This document shows, in pieces, positions 10,801-18,171 of a stretch of 64,000 nt of DNA. This stretch comes from an uncultured Altererythrobacter sp. (lineage in GTDB: Bacteria; Pseudomonadota; Alphaproteobacteria; Sphingomonadales; Sphingomonadaceae), in contig CAMPIX010000002.1 of assembly GCA_946886565.1 (NCBI GenBank), positions 166,356 to 230,355 on the forward strand, in the 5' to 3' direction. A program made the position numbers and the translations under genes. The notes below the pieces were generated by a model. It ran no database searches. It saw only the letters and a program-made list of their open reading frames with translations, and was not told where the DNA came from. The stretch's first letter is position 1. Each line of letters opens with the position of its first letter.

Positions 10801-10908
10801 TATGCGGACATCGGCCGCCACTCCGGAGCGTTCCTGCGCGGTGGCTACACGACCGGCAACAACATCGAGGTTGCGAGCGTCAGTGCCGGCGTGACGATCG
10901 GGTTCTGA
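4870..10908 (+). CDS. Giant type Va autotransporter (2012 residues)
   Basis: A secreted or surface-anchored protein of the classical autotransporter pathway. Residues 1-27 form a Sec signal peptide ending AFA, followed by ACTVDGSTVTC. The passenger is low in Lys and Cys and rich in Thr, Ser, Gly, Ala and Asp. It shows imperfect modules of 74-78 residues starting at about 243, 317, 393 and 471, each beginning GGxAxVxVGExG and reaching a DGSVGS-like turn, consistent with a beta-helix. From about 1738 to the C-terminal phenylalanine (SAGVTIGF) lies the outer-membrane beta-barrel (FNVWLAPSGD, LGIGFGYGRIEA). AGGGGGA sits 7 bases before ATG 4870. No protease or lipase motif was seen, so an adhesin-like or matrix role is inferred only. 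A hairpin terminator follows. Confidence 0.9.
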   Translation: MRTTKTRLAVGVASVAIVTGLGTPAFAACTVDGSTVTCTADSTAAEVNAAMATVVGDDVTLNIAENANVVQPSTSISPAQQGEVAVSNAGDVGEPAARVDLFYVGTSDQATNTFDLANTGAVSGSVSVFNVGGTTTIDNSGLIGNGLTIGTAGSGAVVVTSTGDIDADGSVGVDIFTGGDIGVTIEGDVGTIATETADSDLKDIQATSLQTATPTPVTTVTTEGTATTTTTTDASGSVDREGGAASVTLAEGGNSGAITANGLESATVTVDGTVGSDTDYQNVFASSSTFEQDRTVVTTVDGADSSSSDTTVRTAVGGAAEIAVGESGSVSGNLSASGLAGATVSVDGSVGSEDATGGAFASSNGFDRTTEFTNSVEGTLTTNTFSQDVTSVGGIASVDVGETGVVTSGVSAGGIGGAEVAIDGSVGLADAPAFANASSTGTASTFAQQSTFDSATGASTFAEQNTSQSNGGDASVSVGETGVLNGSIDANANGDAAVTNAGFIGGNVFAGASGNASASERVFESDGAGSFSDASTSESTSTGGTATIENAAGALIGESATSPIFVSASGDTAARLDNAGRINGSIAVESSGESTTAVEFEAGAASTDATTGVVTTTSTETLAETTTNLGGDAAFSNVAGGLVTGSVDVRGQGSASVTNEGAVIGTTVAVSSFDDTTFAETEETTSVFVPGADGGTTTSQVTTENFTRSSSGGDVTGMYAGSNGAVQFAPFGGPSDGSVSQFADGDSSAVVSGAIFGDFTGNAGGQDFGYDVTREVDTVLDADGDLRSVDDGYVYTETNRQSDSSSTLAVDGGTITGSASLFATGAASAQLGNGAAIEGSLTVTAQGFGGYDYAETSDSSFLFDEDGNFTGSETLVTRTLQTIVNDGAVSVAIGDASVGGSVSINGAAGTNTFDLAEEGAVGGSVFQSNNANVFASDESESTVGTPTGSVLTIDYAESSTASGGDVTATVAGSIGLGGGDPLEYGDVGFAGGTGLSLFTNAGDASATVTGQVRNGIAIDASGTDTTYAYMQTITDGATTAYSEQRTSTATGGTATLVVDAADTDAPANFGDIFVSGRSGSSVMIGADSTVLAATDGAFMLVGGNYTDTTSTREDTYTGVVLTDQVQTSNSTVVGGASTLVNDGRIGFDGGADFSGDDAFVVVVSPVAATATNNGSIYGSIALSSLHENVSTTVTRTDIDDVTRVDTTDRVYAATGGTATLTNAGLVTGSAGVAAINGVVTNNGVLRGDLTLGNNVDNYTTRSVDTLTQIGEEEVLDLADAIEQGYAVAQNGLLGGTIFVSGTFGQLDDTVRTSNITAALDLNAGSVTGGGVVAEYDEETGERFTSTTVNLNGSGYLGLGDIAITALEDAFGGIDPQIALAGDLSAYAGGARVLGVEALNKTGSGVFLITGADFMPASNTNRLADYTLDIGTFTISGGEIQLDTATPEGVFGIRGDLVNNAGLVLGSRVTLPAPLFGTNAAVTAIDGVQVYQNGDFSQSGAGTLTVGITPTLVRVVDPAFNSVSFSTNPLAVQQIGLASGLFTTPELAFGQAFTSLGTGFLTLDGNLDLAGTVQLVSPTGGLFTEGQQVDIASVSGTVAATADVAVSGRSNFVTFGLGTRSEGGRTIVFVGAERAGFETVATNQNAAAAGAALSAALPGVVTTIRAGSAGGIGINGNQFVLAQDLANIFVAFDNLVTTDQVAQALDELASGEFYGSLLALSTTAPFVDAITARRLPDGATGFNVWLAPSGDFAELEGDAQVGSFDVDADNYGGSLGFGVATGNGELGIGFGYGRIEAASRGELLEAQADTWMIGAYARQEFGPFAVGAELVYGWSKWDASRVMPLMAREASAEFESDELRGTLHAEYAFDFGGGWAAPFGRLEFRKYNFDGFTEEGAASVNLVVEEADDTVLSPSVGLRAGTSFETDMATLRPELSVSYTFQGDADSFRDVAFLGAPDNGFRLQGIEPDDYLTLGLGIYADIGRHSGAFLRGGYTTGNNIEVASVSAGVTIGF

Positions 10909-10925
10909 TCGTATTCGCGACATCT

Positions 10926-10956
10926 GGGCGGGGTTCTCAAGGGAACTCCGCCCTTT
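10926..10956 (+). terminator. Rho-independent terminator after the autotransporter
   Basis: GGGCGGGGTTC (10926-10936), a six-base loop and GAACTCCGCCC (10943-10953) form an 11-bp stem with one G-T pair, followed by TTT. It lies 18 bp past the autotransporter stop, separating it from the LuxR-type gene. Confidence 0.65.
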
Positions 10957-11000
10957 GATGTTCTGCCGCCAGGTTCACTTTCCCGCCTGTGGAAGTCGCC

Positions 11001-11005
11001 GGAGG
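11001..11005 (+). promoter_or_regulatory. Shine-Dalgarno site fixing the LuxR-type gene start
   Basis: GGAGG lies four bases before ATG 11010. The same frame opens at GTG 10989, but that codon has no ribosome-binding site, so the ATG is preferred. Confidence 0.7.
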
Positions 11006-11009
11006 ACGC

Positions 11010-11558
11010 ATGGGCAATTGCGAGGAACTCTTCGAAATCATGGGGGTGGTCTTCCCCAATCGAATCAGGGCGATGTTCGTCGATGGCAGGCTTATGGGCC
11101 TTTCCGGTCCATATTCCTTCGAAATGCTCGACAAGATCAGGCTGGAAATCACCAGCAGTTGTCCGGGGCACGAAACCTTCCGGGATCGCGATCAGCCGAA
11201 CGCCGTCGTGGCGTCGAACCGCCATCTGATCCGTGTGCCGCCCCATCCCGACATGGTGGTCCGCTTCATTCACTTCAGTCATCGACACCCGGGACCGTGC
11301 GAGGTGCTGGCGCTGGCAGCGGGTCCGCCGGACACGATCGACCTGCTCCGTCACGGAAGGCGCGGCTCCATGCCGTTGTCGCGGCGCGAGATGCAGCTGA
11401 CGCTCGATCTGGCGGCCGGCCGGACACTTCAGGAAGTCGCCGAGCGTGACGGGATTTCGATCAGCACGGTGCGCAATCAGGTCAAGAACGCGATGCGTTC
11501 GACGAGTACCCATTCCCAGGCACACCTCGCATCGATCGTACGCGACTGGCTGCTTTGA
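11010..11558 (+). CDS. LuxR/GerE-type HTH transcriptional regulator (orphan)
   Basis: A 182-residue protein. Residues about 122-182 form a GerE-type helix-turn-helix (PLSRREMQLTLDLAAGRTLQEV, then ISISTVRNQVKNAM). The N-terminal 120 residues do not match the autoinducer domain or a receiver domain that I can recognise; they may be a divergent sensory fold. No sensor kinase or signal synthase is adjacent. The gene follows the autotransporter on the same strand but after a terminator, so it is likely transcribed separately. Its target is unknown; control of the autotransporter is possible from position only. Confidence 0.75.
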   Translation: MGNCEELFEIMGVVFPNRIRAMFVDGRLMGLSGPYSFEMLDKIRLEITSSCPGHETFRDRDQPNAVVASNRHLIRVPPHPDMVVRFIHFSHRHPGPCEVLALAAGPPDTIDLLRHGRRGSMPLSRREMQLTLDLAAGRTLQEVAERDGISISTVRNQVKNAMRSTSTHSQAHLASIVRDWLL

Positions 11559-11804
11559 CAGGTTGGTGCAGACCCGGAGAACACGGCTCAAGGTTGCGGT
11601 TCTCAAGGAGCGATATCCGGGTATTCGGGGGGCAATGATCCATCTTCGAAAACGTAAATGTCATTTGATGATGATACGCTCCGACTTCCGATCTCTCTCC
11701 ACTCCGCTGCCTTGGCATGACCGATAACATGTGACGGTCCACCACGGCCGAGGTCGAGCTGCGTTTCATGGAATGCAGTCCGGGCGGATTGCGTGTCGGG
11801 CGGT
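11559..11804. other. Intergenic region upstream of the aminobenzoyl-CoA operon
   Basis: About 245 bases between the LuxR-type stop and the operon operator, presumably containing the operon promoter. I see no clear -35/-10 pair and no gene. GCGGATTGCGTGTC at 11784-11797 recurs exactly at 11841-11854 inside the first codons of the next gene. Confidence 0.4.
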
Positions 11805-11826
11805 GTTGCTTTAAGCCTAAAGCAAC
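11805..11826. promoter_or_regulatory. Palindromic operator, probably for the operon's MarR regulator
   Basis: GTTGCTTTA (11805-11813), AGCC, TAAAGCAAC (11818-11826): perfect 9-bp arms. It abuts the ribosome-binding site AGGAGG (11827-11832) of the first operon gene, so a bound regulator would block transcript elongation or initiation. Size and symmetry fit MarR-family sites, and a marR gene is third in the operon. The same RNA could also fold as a hairpin. Confidence 0.6.
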
Positions 11827-11838
11827 AGGAGGCGCTTC

Positions 11839-14133
11839 ATGCGGATTGCGTGTCTCGGCGGCGGACCGGCAGGGCTTTACCTGGCGATCTCGATGAAGCT
11901 GCGCGATCCATCGCACGAGGTGCACCTGTTCGAACGCAACCGCGCCGACGACACGTTCGGATGGGGCGTGGTGTTCTCCGACCAGACGGTCGAGAATCTG
12001 ATGGCGAACGATCCGGTCAGCGGCGCGGTCATCGCGCGCGAGTTCGCGCATTGGGACGATATCGACGTCCATATCAACGACGAGTGCGTCCGCTCGGGCG
12101 GGCACGGCTTCATCGGCATCGGGCGCAAGCGGCTGCTCGAAATCCTTCAGCATCGCGCGCGCGAACTGGGCGTCGAGCTCAATTTCGAGCACGAGGCCTC
12201 GCCCGATCTCGCCGACTGGCAGGCCTACGATCTGGTGATCGCGGCCGACGGCGTCAACAGCCGCATCCGCAACGCCCACGCCGAACACTTCGGGGTCGAC
12301 ATCGATGTGCGCCGCAACCGCTTCTTCTGGTTCGGCACGAGCAAGGTGTTCGAGGCGTTCACCTTCGCCTTCGAGCGCTTGCCCGAAGGCTGGGTCTGGG
12401 CGCACGCCTATCGCTACGACGCCGATCTTTCGACCTTCATCGTCGAGATGGCGCCCGAGACTTGGGCCGCGCTCGGCCTCGACCGGATGGAGCAGGACGC
12501 CGCGATAGCGCTGTGCGAGCGGGTCTTCGAGAAGTATCTCGACGGACACTCGCTGATGTCCAATGCGCGGCATTTGCCGGGGCCGAAGGCATGGCTGCAA
12601 TTCCCGCGCATCATCTGCGAGCGCTGGCACTATCGCAACCTGATCCTGCTGGGCGATGCGGCGCATACCGCGCACTTCTCGGTCGGATCGGGCACCAAGC
12701 TCGCGCTCGAGGATGCGATCAAGCTCGCCGAAGTGCTCAACCGCCCCGGCCTGTCGCTCGAGGATGCGCTCGAGGAATATCGCGAGGAACGCCATCTCGA
12801 GGTGCTCAAGCTGCAGAACAGCGCGCGCAATTCGACCGAATGGTTCGAGACGCTCGACCGCTACCTCGATTTCGAGCCGTTGCAGTTCGCCTATTCGCTG
12901 CTGACCCGCTCGCAGCGGGTGAGCCACGAGAACCTCCGGCTGCGCGATCCGGCGTTCGTCGAGCGGGTCGAAGGCTGGTTCCAGCGCCGCGCGGGCGCGG
13001 AACAAGTCGCGCCGCCGATGTTCGCACCCTTCAAGCTGCGCGAGATGGCGCTCGCCAACCGCGTCGTGGTCTCGCCGATGGCGATGTATTCGGCCGAGGA
13101 CGGCGCGGTGAACGACTTCCACTTCGTGCACTATGGCGCGCGCGCGGTGGGCGGGGCGGGGCTCGTCTATACCGAGATGACCTGCGTCTCGCCCGAGGGA
13201 CGGATCACGCCCGGCTGCGCGGGGATGTACGCGCCCGAGCACGTCGCCGGGTGGAAGCGGATCGTCGATTTCGTCCATGCGAACGGCGATGCCAAGATCT
13301 GCCTCCAGCTCGGGCATTCGGGGCCGAAGGGATCGACCAAGGTCGGCTGGGAGGGCTACGATGTTCCGCTCGAGCAGGGCAACTGGCCGGTGATGGCGGC
13401 TTCCGACGTGGCGTGGTCGTCCGCCAACCAGACGCCGTGCCCGATGACGCGCGCTGACATGGACGCGGTGCGCGAGCAGTTCGTCGCCGCGGTGCGGATG
13501 GGATTGGAGGCGAGGTTCGACATGATCGAGCTTCACGCCGCGCATGGCTACCTCCTCTCCAGCTTCATCACCCCGCTGCACAACAAGCGCACCGACGAAT
13601 ACGGCGGCAGCCTTGCGAACCGGCTGCGCTTTCCGCTCGAGGTCTTCGCCGCGATGCGCGAGGTGTGGCCCGCCGAACGGCCGATGTCGGTACGCATTTC
13701 GGCGAACGACTGGATGGGCGATCTCGGCGTCACGCCGGCCGAGGCGGTCGGGATCGCGCGCGCCTTCGCCGAGGCCGGTTGCGACCTGATTGATGTTTCG
13801 GCTGGGCAGACCTGGGCCGAATGCAGGCCGATCTACGGCCGTATGTTCCAGACCCCGTTCGCCGACCGCATCCGCAACGAGGCGCGGCTGACGACGATGG
13901 CGGTGGGCAATATCTTCGAGACCGACCACGCCAACTCGATCCTCGCGGCGGGGCGCGCCGATCTCGTCGCGCTCGCGCGGCCGCATCTAGCCGATCCGAT
14001 GTGGACGCTGCGGGCTGCGGCGGCGCAGGAGTACGACGGAGCCGCGGCGCCGAAGCAGTATCGCGCGGGCTTCGAGCAACTCGAGCGCAACCTCAAGCGT
14101 GCAGCCGAGCAGGAGGCGGCGTTGAGGGCATGA
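11839..14133 (+). CDS. 2-Aminobenzoyl-CoA monooxygenase/reductase (anthraniloyl-CoA monooxygenase)
   Basis: A 764-residue flavoprotein with two enzyme halves, the size known for this family. The N-terminal half is a class A flavin monooxygenase: GGGPAG at 7-12 binds the FAD ADP part and [10 protein letters not shown] at about 272-281 its ribityl/flavin part. From about 393 the C-terminal half is an Old Yellow Enzyme barrel ([28 protein letters not shown] with His566, [10 protein letters not shown]). In the known reaction 2-aminobenzoyl-CoA is hydroxylated at C5 and the ring then reduced by NAD(P)H to a non-aromatic oxo-cyclohexene CoA ester. The related salicylyl-CoA 5-hydroxylase is the main alternative. 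It heads an operon ending in a benzoate/aminobenzoate-CoA ligase, which supports the call. AGGAGG is 6 bases upstream. Confidence 0.85.
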   Translation: MRIACLGGGPAGLYLAISMKLRDPSHEVHLFERNRADDTFGWGVVFSDQTVENLMANDPVSGAVIAREFAHWDDIDVHINDECVRSGGHGFIGIGRKRLLEILQHRARELGVELNFEHEASPDLADWQAYDLVIAADGVNSRIRNAHAEHFGVDIDVRRNRFFWFGTSKVFEAFTFAFERLPEGWVWAHAYRYDADLSTFIVEMAPETWAALGLDRMEQDAAIALCERVFEKYLDGHSLMSNARHLPGPKAWLQFPRIICERWHYRNLILLGDAAHTAHFSVGSGTKLALEDAIKLAEVLNRPGLSLEDALEEYREERHLEVLKLQNSARNSTEWFETLDRYLDFEPLQFAYSLLTRSQRVSHENLRLRDPAFVERVEGWFQRRAGAEQVAPPMFAPFKLREMALANRVVVSPMAMYSAEDGAVNDFHFVHYGARAVGGAGLVYTEMTCVSPEGRITPGCAGMYAPEHVAGWKRIVDFVHANGDAKICLQLGHSGPKGSTKVGWEGYDVPLEQGNWPVMAASDVAWSSANQTPCPMTRADMDAVREQFVAAVRMGLEARFDMIELHAAHGYLLSSFITPLHNKRTDEYGGSLANRLRFPLEVFAAMREVWPAERPMSVRISANDWMGDLGVTPAEAVGIARAFAEAGCDLIDVSAGQTWAECRPIYGRMFQTPFADRIRNEARLTTMAVGNIFETDHANSILAAGRADLVALARPHLADPMWTLRAAAAQEYDGAAAPKQYRAGFEQLERNLKRAAEQEAALRA

Positions 14134-14870
14134 CGCGGCTCGCGGGACAGCACGCCCTCGTGACCGGCGGTGGCACCGGCATCGGGGCCGCCATCGCTCG
14201 CGCGCTGGCCGATGAGGGCGCGGCGGTCACACTGCTCGGGCGGCGTCGCGAGCCGCTCGAGGCGATGGCGGCCCGGCTGCCGAAAGCGTGCGTCGCCGTC
14301 GCGGACGTGAGCGACGCCGCTGCAGTCGAGGCCGCGTTTGCCGACGCCGGGCAGCATTACGGGCCGGTCTCGATCCTGATCAACAATGCGGGCGCGGCGG
14401 CGAGCGGTCCCTTCGCCAAGGTGTCGCCGGAGGACTGGCGGCAGGCGATGGTGGTCAATCTCGATGGCGTGTTCAACTGCTGCCGCGCGGCCATCGGCTC
14501 GATGCTCGGCGCCGGACACGGGCGGATGGTCACCATCGCTTCGACCGCCGGTCTGCGCGGGTTCGCCTACACCGCGCCCTATGTCGCGGCGAAGCACGGC
14601 GCGGTCGGGTTGATGCGCGCGCTGGCCGCCGAGTTCGCCGGCAAGGGCGTGACGGCCAATGCAGTCTGCCCGGGCTTTACCGACACCGAAATCGTCGCCG
14701 AGGCCGCCCGCACGATCCACGCCCGGACCGGCCGCAACGAGGCCGAGGCGCTCGCCGGGCTCGCCGCGATGAACCCTTCGGGCCGATTGATCGACCCGGC
14801 CGAGATCGGCGCGCTGGTGGCAGAGCTCGTGTTGTCCGAACGCACCGGCGAGGCGGTCGAGATCGCATGA
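14130..14870 (+). CDS. Short-chain dehydrogenase/reductase of the aminobenzoyl-CoA operon
   Basis: A 246-residue classical SDR. The cofactor motif TGGGTGIG is at 12-19, NNAG follows [12 protein letters not shown], and the catalytic pair is Tyr151 and Lys155 (YVAAK), with the serine in TIASTAG. It is probably a beta-hydroxyacyl-CoA or alicyclic hydroxy/oxo dehydrogenase acting on a product of the preceding monooxygenase/reductase; the substrate is inferred from the operon. ATG overlaps the previous stop (ATGA), as does its own stop with the next start, so translation is coupled. Confidence 0.85.
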   Translation: MTRLAGQHALVTGGGTGIGAAIARALADEGAAVTLLGRRREPLEAMAARLPKACVAVADVSDAAAVEAAFADAGQHYGPVSILINNAGAAASGPFAKVSPEDWRQAMVVNLDGVFNCCRAAIGSMLGAGHGRMVTIASTAGLRGFAYTAPYVAAKHGAVGLMRALAAEFAGKGVTANAVCPGFTDTEIVAEAARTIHARTGRNEAEALAGLAAMNPSGRLIDPAEIGALVAELVLSERTGEAVEIA

Positions 14871-15346
14871 ACGACGCCGCGCCTTCTCCCGCCCCAGCCG
14901 GCTACGATGAGGCCAACGTGCGGCTATGGCTGCGGCTGCTCGGCTGCACCACGCTGATCGAGAAGCGCCTCCAGCGCGGGCTCGCCGAACGCTTCGGCAC
15001 GACCCTGCCGCGCTTCGACGTGCTCGCCGCGCTCGACCGGCGCGGCGCGGGCATGACGATGGGCGAGCTGAGCCGCGCGCTGCTGGTCTCGAACGGGAAT
15101 GTCACCGGCATCGTCAAGGCGCTCGCGCGCGATGGGCACGTCGCGCTCGAACCGCTGCCGACCGACCGCCGCGTCTCGGTCGTCACGCTCACGCCGCAGG
15201 GCGCGGCGCATTTCGCCGAGCTCGCTGCCGCGCACCACGGCTGGGTCGACGAACTGCTCGGCCCGCTGCCGCCGCGCACTCGCGAGGTGCTGCAGGGCCA
15301 GCTCGACACGCTCAAGACCACGCTCTCCAAAAGGACATCCGCATGA
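14867..15346 (+). CDS. MarR-family transcriptional regulator
   Basis: A 159-residue regulator with the MarR winged helix ([20 protein letters not shown], then [16 protein letters not shown] in the wing). It lies inside the operon between SDR and enoyl-CoA hydratase, joined by ATGA overlaps on both sides, so its level follows the operon. The likely site is the perfect palindrome at 11805-11826. MarR regulators of aromatic-CoA pathways usually release DNA on binding the aryl-CoA thioester; that this one senses 2-aminobenzoyl-CoA is inference. Confidence 0.85.
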   Translation: MNDAAPSPAPAGYDEANVRLWLRLLGCTTLIEKRLQRGLAERFGTTLPRFDVLAALDRRGAGMTMGELSRALLVSNGNVTGIVKALARDGHVALEPLPTDRRVSVVTLTPQGAAHFAELAAAHHGWVDELLGPLPPRTREVLQGQLDTLKTTLSKRTSA

Positions 15347-16152
15347 ATCCCGAGACTTACGCGCCCGAGCATTTCCGGTGGGAGTTCGCCGCGGGCGTCG
15401 GCACGATCACGCTGAACCGGCCCGAGCGCAAGAACCCGCTGACGTTCGATAGCTACGCCGAGCTGCGCGAATGCTTCCGCGCGCTGGTCTATGCCGACGC
15501 GGTCAAGGCGGTCGTGGTCGCGGGCGCGGGCGGCAATTTCAGCTCGGGCGGCGACGTGCACGAGATCATCGGCCCGCTGACCGAGATGGCGATGCCCGAG
15601 CTGCTCAAGTTCACGCGCATGACCGGCGATCTGGTCAAGGCGATGCGCGGCTGCCCGCAGCCGATCGTCGCCGCGCTCGACGGGGTCTGCGTCGGCGCGG
15701 GCGCGATCGTGGCGATGGCGAGCGACTTGCGGATCGCCACGCCGGAGACCAAGACCGCCTTCCTGTTCACCCGCGTGGGCCTCGCCGGATGCGACATGGG
15801 CGCCTGCGCGATCCTGCCGCGGATCGTCGGCCAGGGCCGCGCGGCGGAGCTGCTCTACACTGGCCGCGTGATGAGCGCCGAGGAGGGCGAGCGCTGGGGC
15901 TTCCACAACCGGCTGGTCGAGAGCGAGGCGGTGCTGGCCGAGGCGCAGGCCCTCGCGCGCGAGCTCGCGAGCGGCCCGACGTTCGCGCACGGTATCACGA
16001 AAACGCAGCTTTCGGCCGAATGGAACGTCTCGCTCGAGACTGCGATCGAGATGGAGGCACAGGCGCAGGCGATCTGCATGGCGACCAAGGATTTCCGCCG
16101 CGCGTTCGAAGCCTTCGCCGCCAAGCGCAAGCCGGTGTTCGAGGGCGACTGA
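15343..16152 (+). CDS. Enoyl-CoA hydratase/isomerase family protein
   Basis: A 269-residue crotonase-fold enzyme. [18 protein letters not shown] is the N-terminal strand; the oxyanion-hole segments are [11 protein letters not shown] and [40 protein letters not shown] follows, close to the hydratases of other aryl-CoA operons. It would hydrate or open the alicyclic CoA ester made upstream. The glutamates expected for ordinary hydration are not obvious, so ring-opening hydrolase or isomerase activity cannot be excluded. The start ATG overlaps the marR stop. Confidence 0.8.
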   Translation: MNPETYAPEHFRWEFAAGVGTITLNRPERKNPLTFDSYAELRECFRALVYADAVKAVVVAGAGGNFSSGGDVHEIIGPLTEMAMPELLKFTRMTGDLVKAMRGCPQPIVAALDGVCVGAGAIVAMASDLRIATPETKTAFLFTRVGLAGCDMGACAILPRIVGQGRAAELLYTGRVMSAEEGERWGFHNRLVESEAVLAEAQALARELASGPTFAHGITKTQLSAEWNVSLETAIEMEAQAQAICMATKDFRRAFEAFAAKRKPVFEGD

Positions 16153-16177
16153 TCGGGAGCAGCGGGAGAGGAAGAGC

Positions 16178-16579
16178 ATGACGGTTCACACGATCCTCCA
16201 GCCGTCCGGCTGGGTCCGGCCCAAGGGTTACGCCAACGGCGTCGCCGCCGAAGGGCGCATGGTGTTCACCGCGGGCGTGGTCGGCTGGGACGAGGAGGAG
16301 CGCTTCGTCGCCAAGGACCTCGCGGGCCAGTTCCGCCAAGTGCTCGAGAACACCCGCGCGATCCTCGCCGAAGGCGGTGCGGGGCCCGAGCACATCGTGC
16401 GCATGACCTGCTACGTCACCAGCCGCGACGACTATGTCGCGCAGCTTCCCGCGATCGGCGCCGCCTGGCGCGAGGTGCTGGGCAAGACTTTCCCGGCGAT
16501 GGCGGTGGTCGCGGTCTCGGCGCTGGTCGAGCGCGAGGCGCTGGTCGAGATCGAGACCACCGCGATAGTGCCGCGATGA
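16178..16579 (+). CDS. RidA family protein (enamine/imine deaminase-like)
   Basis: A 133-residue member of the YjgF/YER057c/UK114 family, with KGYANGVAAEGRMVFTAGVV near the N-terminus and the arginine-containing strand HIVRMTCYVTS that holds the carboxylate of imine substrates in active RidA proteins. In this operon it could speed the hydrolysis of an enamine or imine formed when the amino-substituted ring is reduced, releasing ammonia. That role is inference; members of the family also occur in other aromatic pathways. GAGGAAGAG lies just before the ATG. Confidence 0.8.
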   Translation: MTVHTILQPSGWVRPKGYANGVAAEGRMVFTAGVVGWDEEERFVAKDLAGQFRQVLENTRAILAEGGAGPEHIVRMTCYVTSRDDYVAQLPAIGAAWREVLGKTFPAMAVVAVSALVEREALVEIETTAIVPR

Positions 16580-18171
16580 GCGCGGGCTACGACAGTTTCG
16601 TACGCGATCGTCTGCCTTCGGCCGACCGGCAACCCGAATTCCGTTTCGACTTGCCCGAGCTGCACTATCCCGAGCGGCTGAACGCCGCGACCGAGCTGCT
16701 TGCGGGCGGCGCGCCGGGCGACTGCGCGGTGCTCAGCGGGGCGGGGCAACGGACCTACCGCGAGCTCGACGCGCTCTCCTCGCGCATCGCGCGGCTGCTG
16801 GCCGAGGAGGAGGGGCTGATCCCCGGCAACCGCGTGCTGCTGGTCGGCCGCAACGGGGCCATGCTGATCGCCGCCTGGCTCGGGGTGCTCAAGGCCGGCG
16901 GGGTGGCGGTCGCGGCCATGCCGATCCTGCGCGGCGGCGAGATCGCCAAGATCGTGCGCAAAGCCGAAATCTCCCACGCGATCATCGACGAGCCGTGCCG
17001 CGCCGCCTGCGCCGAAGCGGCCGCGCAATGCCCGAGCCTGCGCTCGACGCTGTTCTACGACGGCGACGAGGGCGCGGACGAGCTCGCCCGCCGCATCGCC
17101 CCGCTTTCCGGCGCGTTCGTGTCAGCGGACACCGGGCGCGACGATCCGGCGCTGATCGCCTTCACCTCGGGCACGACCGGAGAGCCCAAGGGCTGCGTGC
17201 ATTTCCACCGCGACGTGCTCGCCAGCGCCGACAGCTTCGCGCGGCACGTGCTCGCGCCCGCGCGCGGTACGCGGTGGAGCTGCACCGCGCCGCTCGCGTT
17301 CACGTTCGGGCTTGGCATGCAGTTCATCTTCCCGTTCCGCTTCGGCGGCACTGCGGTGGTGCCCGACAAGCCGGGACCCGAGGGGCTGGTGGAAGCGATC
17401 GAGCGGCACAGCGTCGAGATTTGCGCTACTGCGCCGACCGCCTACCGTGCTATGCTGGGAATGCTCGAAGGGCGCGATCTCGGTTCGCTGCGCACGTGCG
17501 TGTCGGCGGGCGAGCACTTGCCCGCGGCAACCTGGCGCGCCTGGCGAGAGGCGACCGGGATCGGGATCGTCGACGGCATCGGCGCGACCGAGATGATGCA
17601 TATCTTCATTTCCGCGAGCGGCGAGGACATCTGCCCGGGCGCGACGGGCAGGGCAGTGCCCGGCTACGTCGCGACGGTGCTCGACGATGCCGGAGCGCCG
17701 ATGGCGAAGGGAACCGGGCGGCTCGCGGTCAAGGGGCCGACCGGCTGCCGCTATCTCGCCGATCCGCGCCAGGTGGACTACGTGATCGACGGCTGGAACG
17801 TCACCGGCGACACCTACCGCCTCGACGCCGAAGGCTATTTCTGGTTCGTCGCGCGGTCAGACGACATGATCGTTTCGGCGGGCTACAATATCGCCGGGCC
17901 CGAGGTAGAGCAGGCGCTCTACGGCCATCCGGCGGTCGCCGAATGCGCGGTCGTAGGCGTCCCCTGTCCCGAGCGCGGGAGCAAGGTGAAGGCCTTCGTA
18001 GTGCTCACGTCAGGCTATGCAGAACGCGACGAACTGGCGGCCGAGCTCAGGGAGCACGTCAAGGCCGCGATCGCCCCCTACAAGTGCCCGCGCGAGATCG
18101 CGTTCGTGGAATCGCTGCCCAAGACCGCGACCGGCAAGCTGCGCCGTTTCGAACTTCGCCGCGGTCAATGA
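16576..18171 (+). CDS. 2-Aminobenzoate/benzoate-CoA ligase
   Basis: A 531-residue AMP-forming acyl-CoA synthetase of the benzoate-CoA ligase group. The phosphate loop is FTSGTTGEPKGCVHFHRD, the adenine-binding part GIGATEMMH, the hinge region WNVTGDTYR, and the C-terminal catalytic lysine lies in PKTATGKLRRFEL. It activates an aromatic acid with ATP and CoA; the neighbouring aminobenzoyl-CoA monooxygenase points to anthranilate. Start ATG overlaps the ridA stop (ATGA). Its last 7 bases overlap the 3' end of dnaE2 on the opposite strand. Confidence 0.85.
   Translation: MSAGYDSFVRDRLPSADRQPEFRFDLPELHYPERLNAATELLAGGAPGDCAVLSGAGQRTYRELDALSSRIARLLAEEEGLIPGNRVLLVGRNGAMLIAAWLGVLKAGGVAVAAMPILRGGEIAKIVRKAEISHAIIDEPCRAACAEAAAQCPSLRSTLFYDGDEGADELARRIAPLSGAFVSADTGRDDPALIAFTSGTTGEPKGCVHFHRDVLASADSFARHVLAPARGTRWSCTAPLAFTFGLGMQFIFPFRFGGTAVVPDKPGPEGLVEAIERHSVEICATAPTAYRAMLGMLEGRDLGSLRTCVSAGEHLPAATWRAWREATGIGIVDGIGATEMMHIFISASGEDICPGATGRAVPGYVATVLDDAGAPMAKGTGRLAVKGPTGCRYLADPRQVDYVIDGWNVTGDTYRLDAEGYFWFVARSDDMIVSAGYNIAGPEVEQALYGHPAVAECAVVGVPCPERGSKVKAFVVLTSGYAERDELAAELREHVKAAIAPYKCPREIAFVESLPKTATGKLRRFELRRGQ

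Noticed and set aside
4870..10908. Repeat-rich autotransporter as CRISPR or satellite DNA
   Set aside because: Repeats are protein-level and imperfect, without identical spacers or repeats at DNA level.
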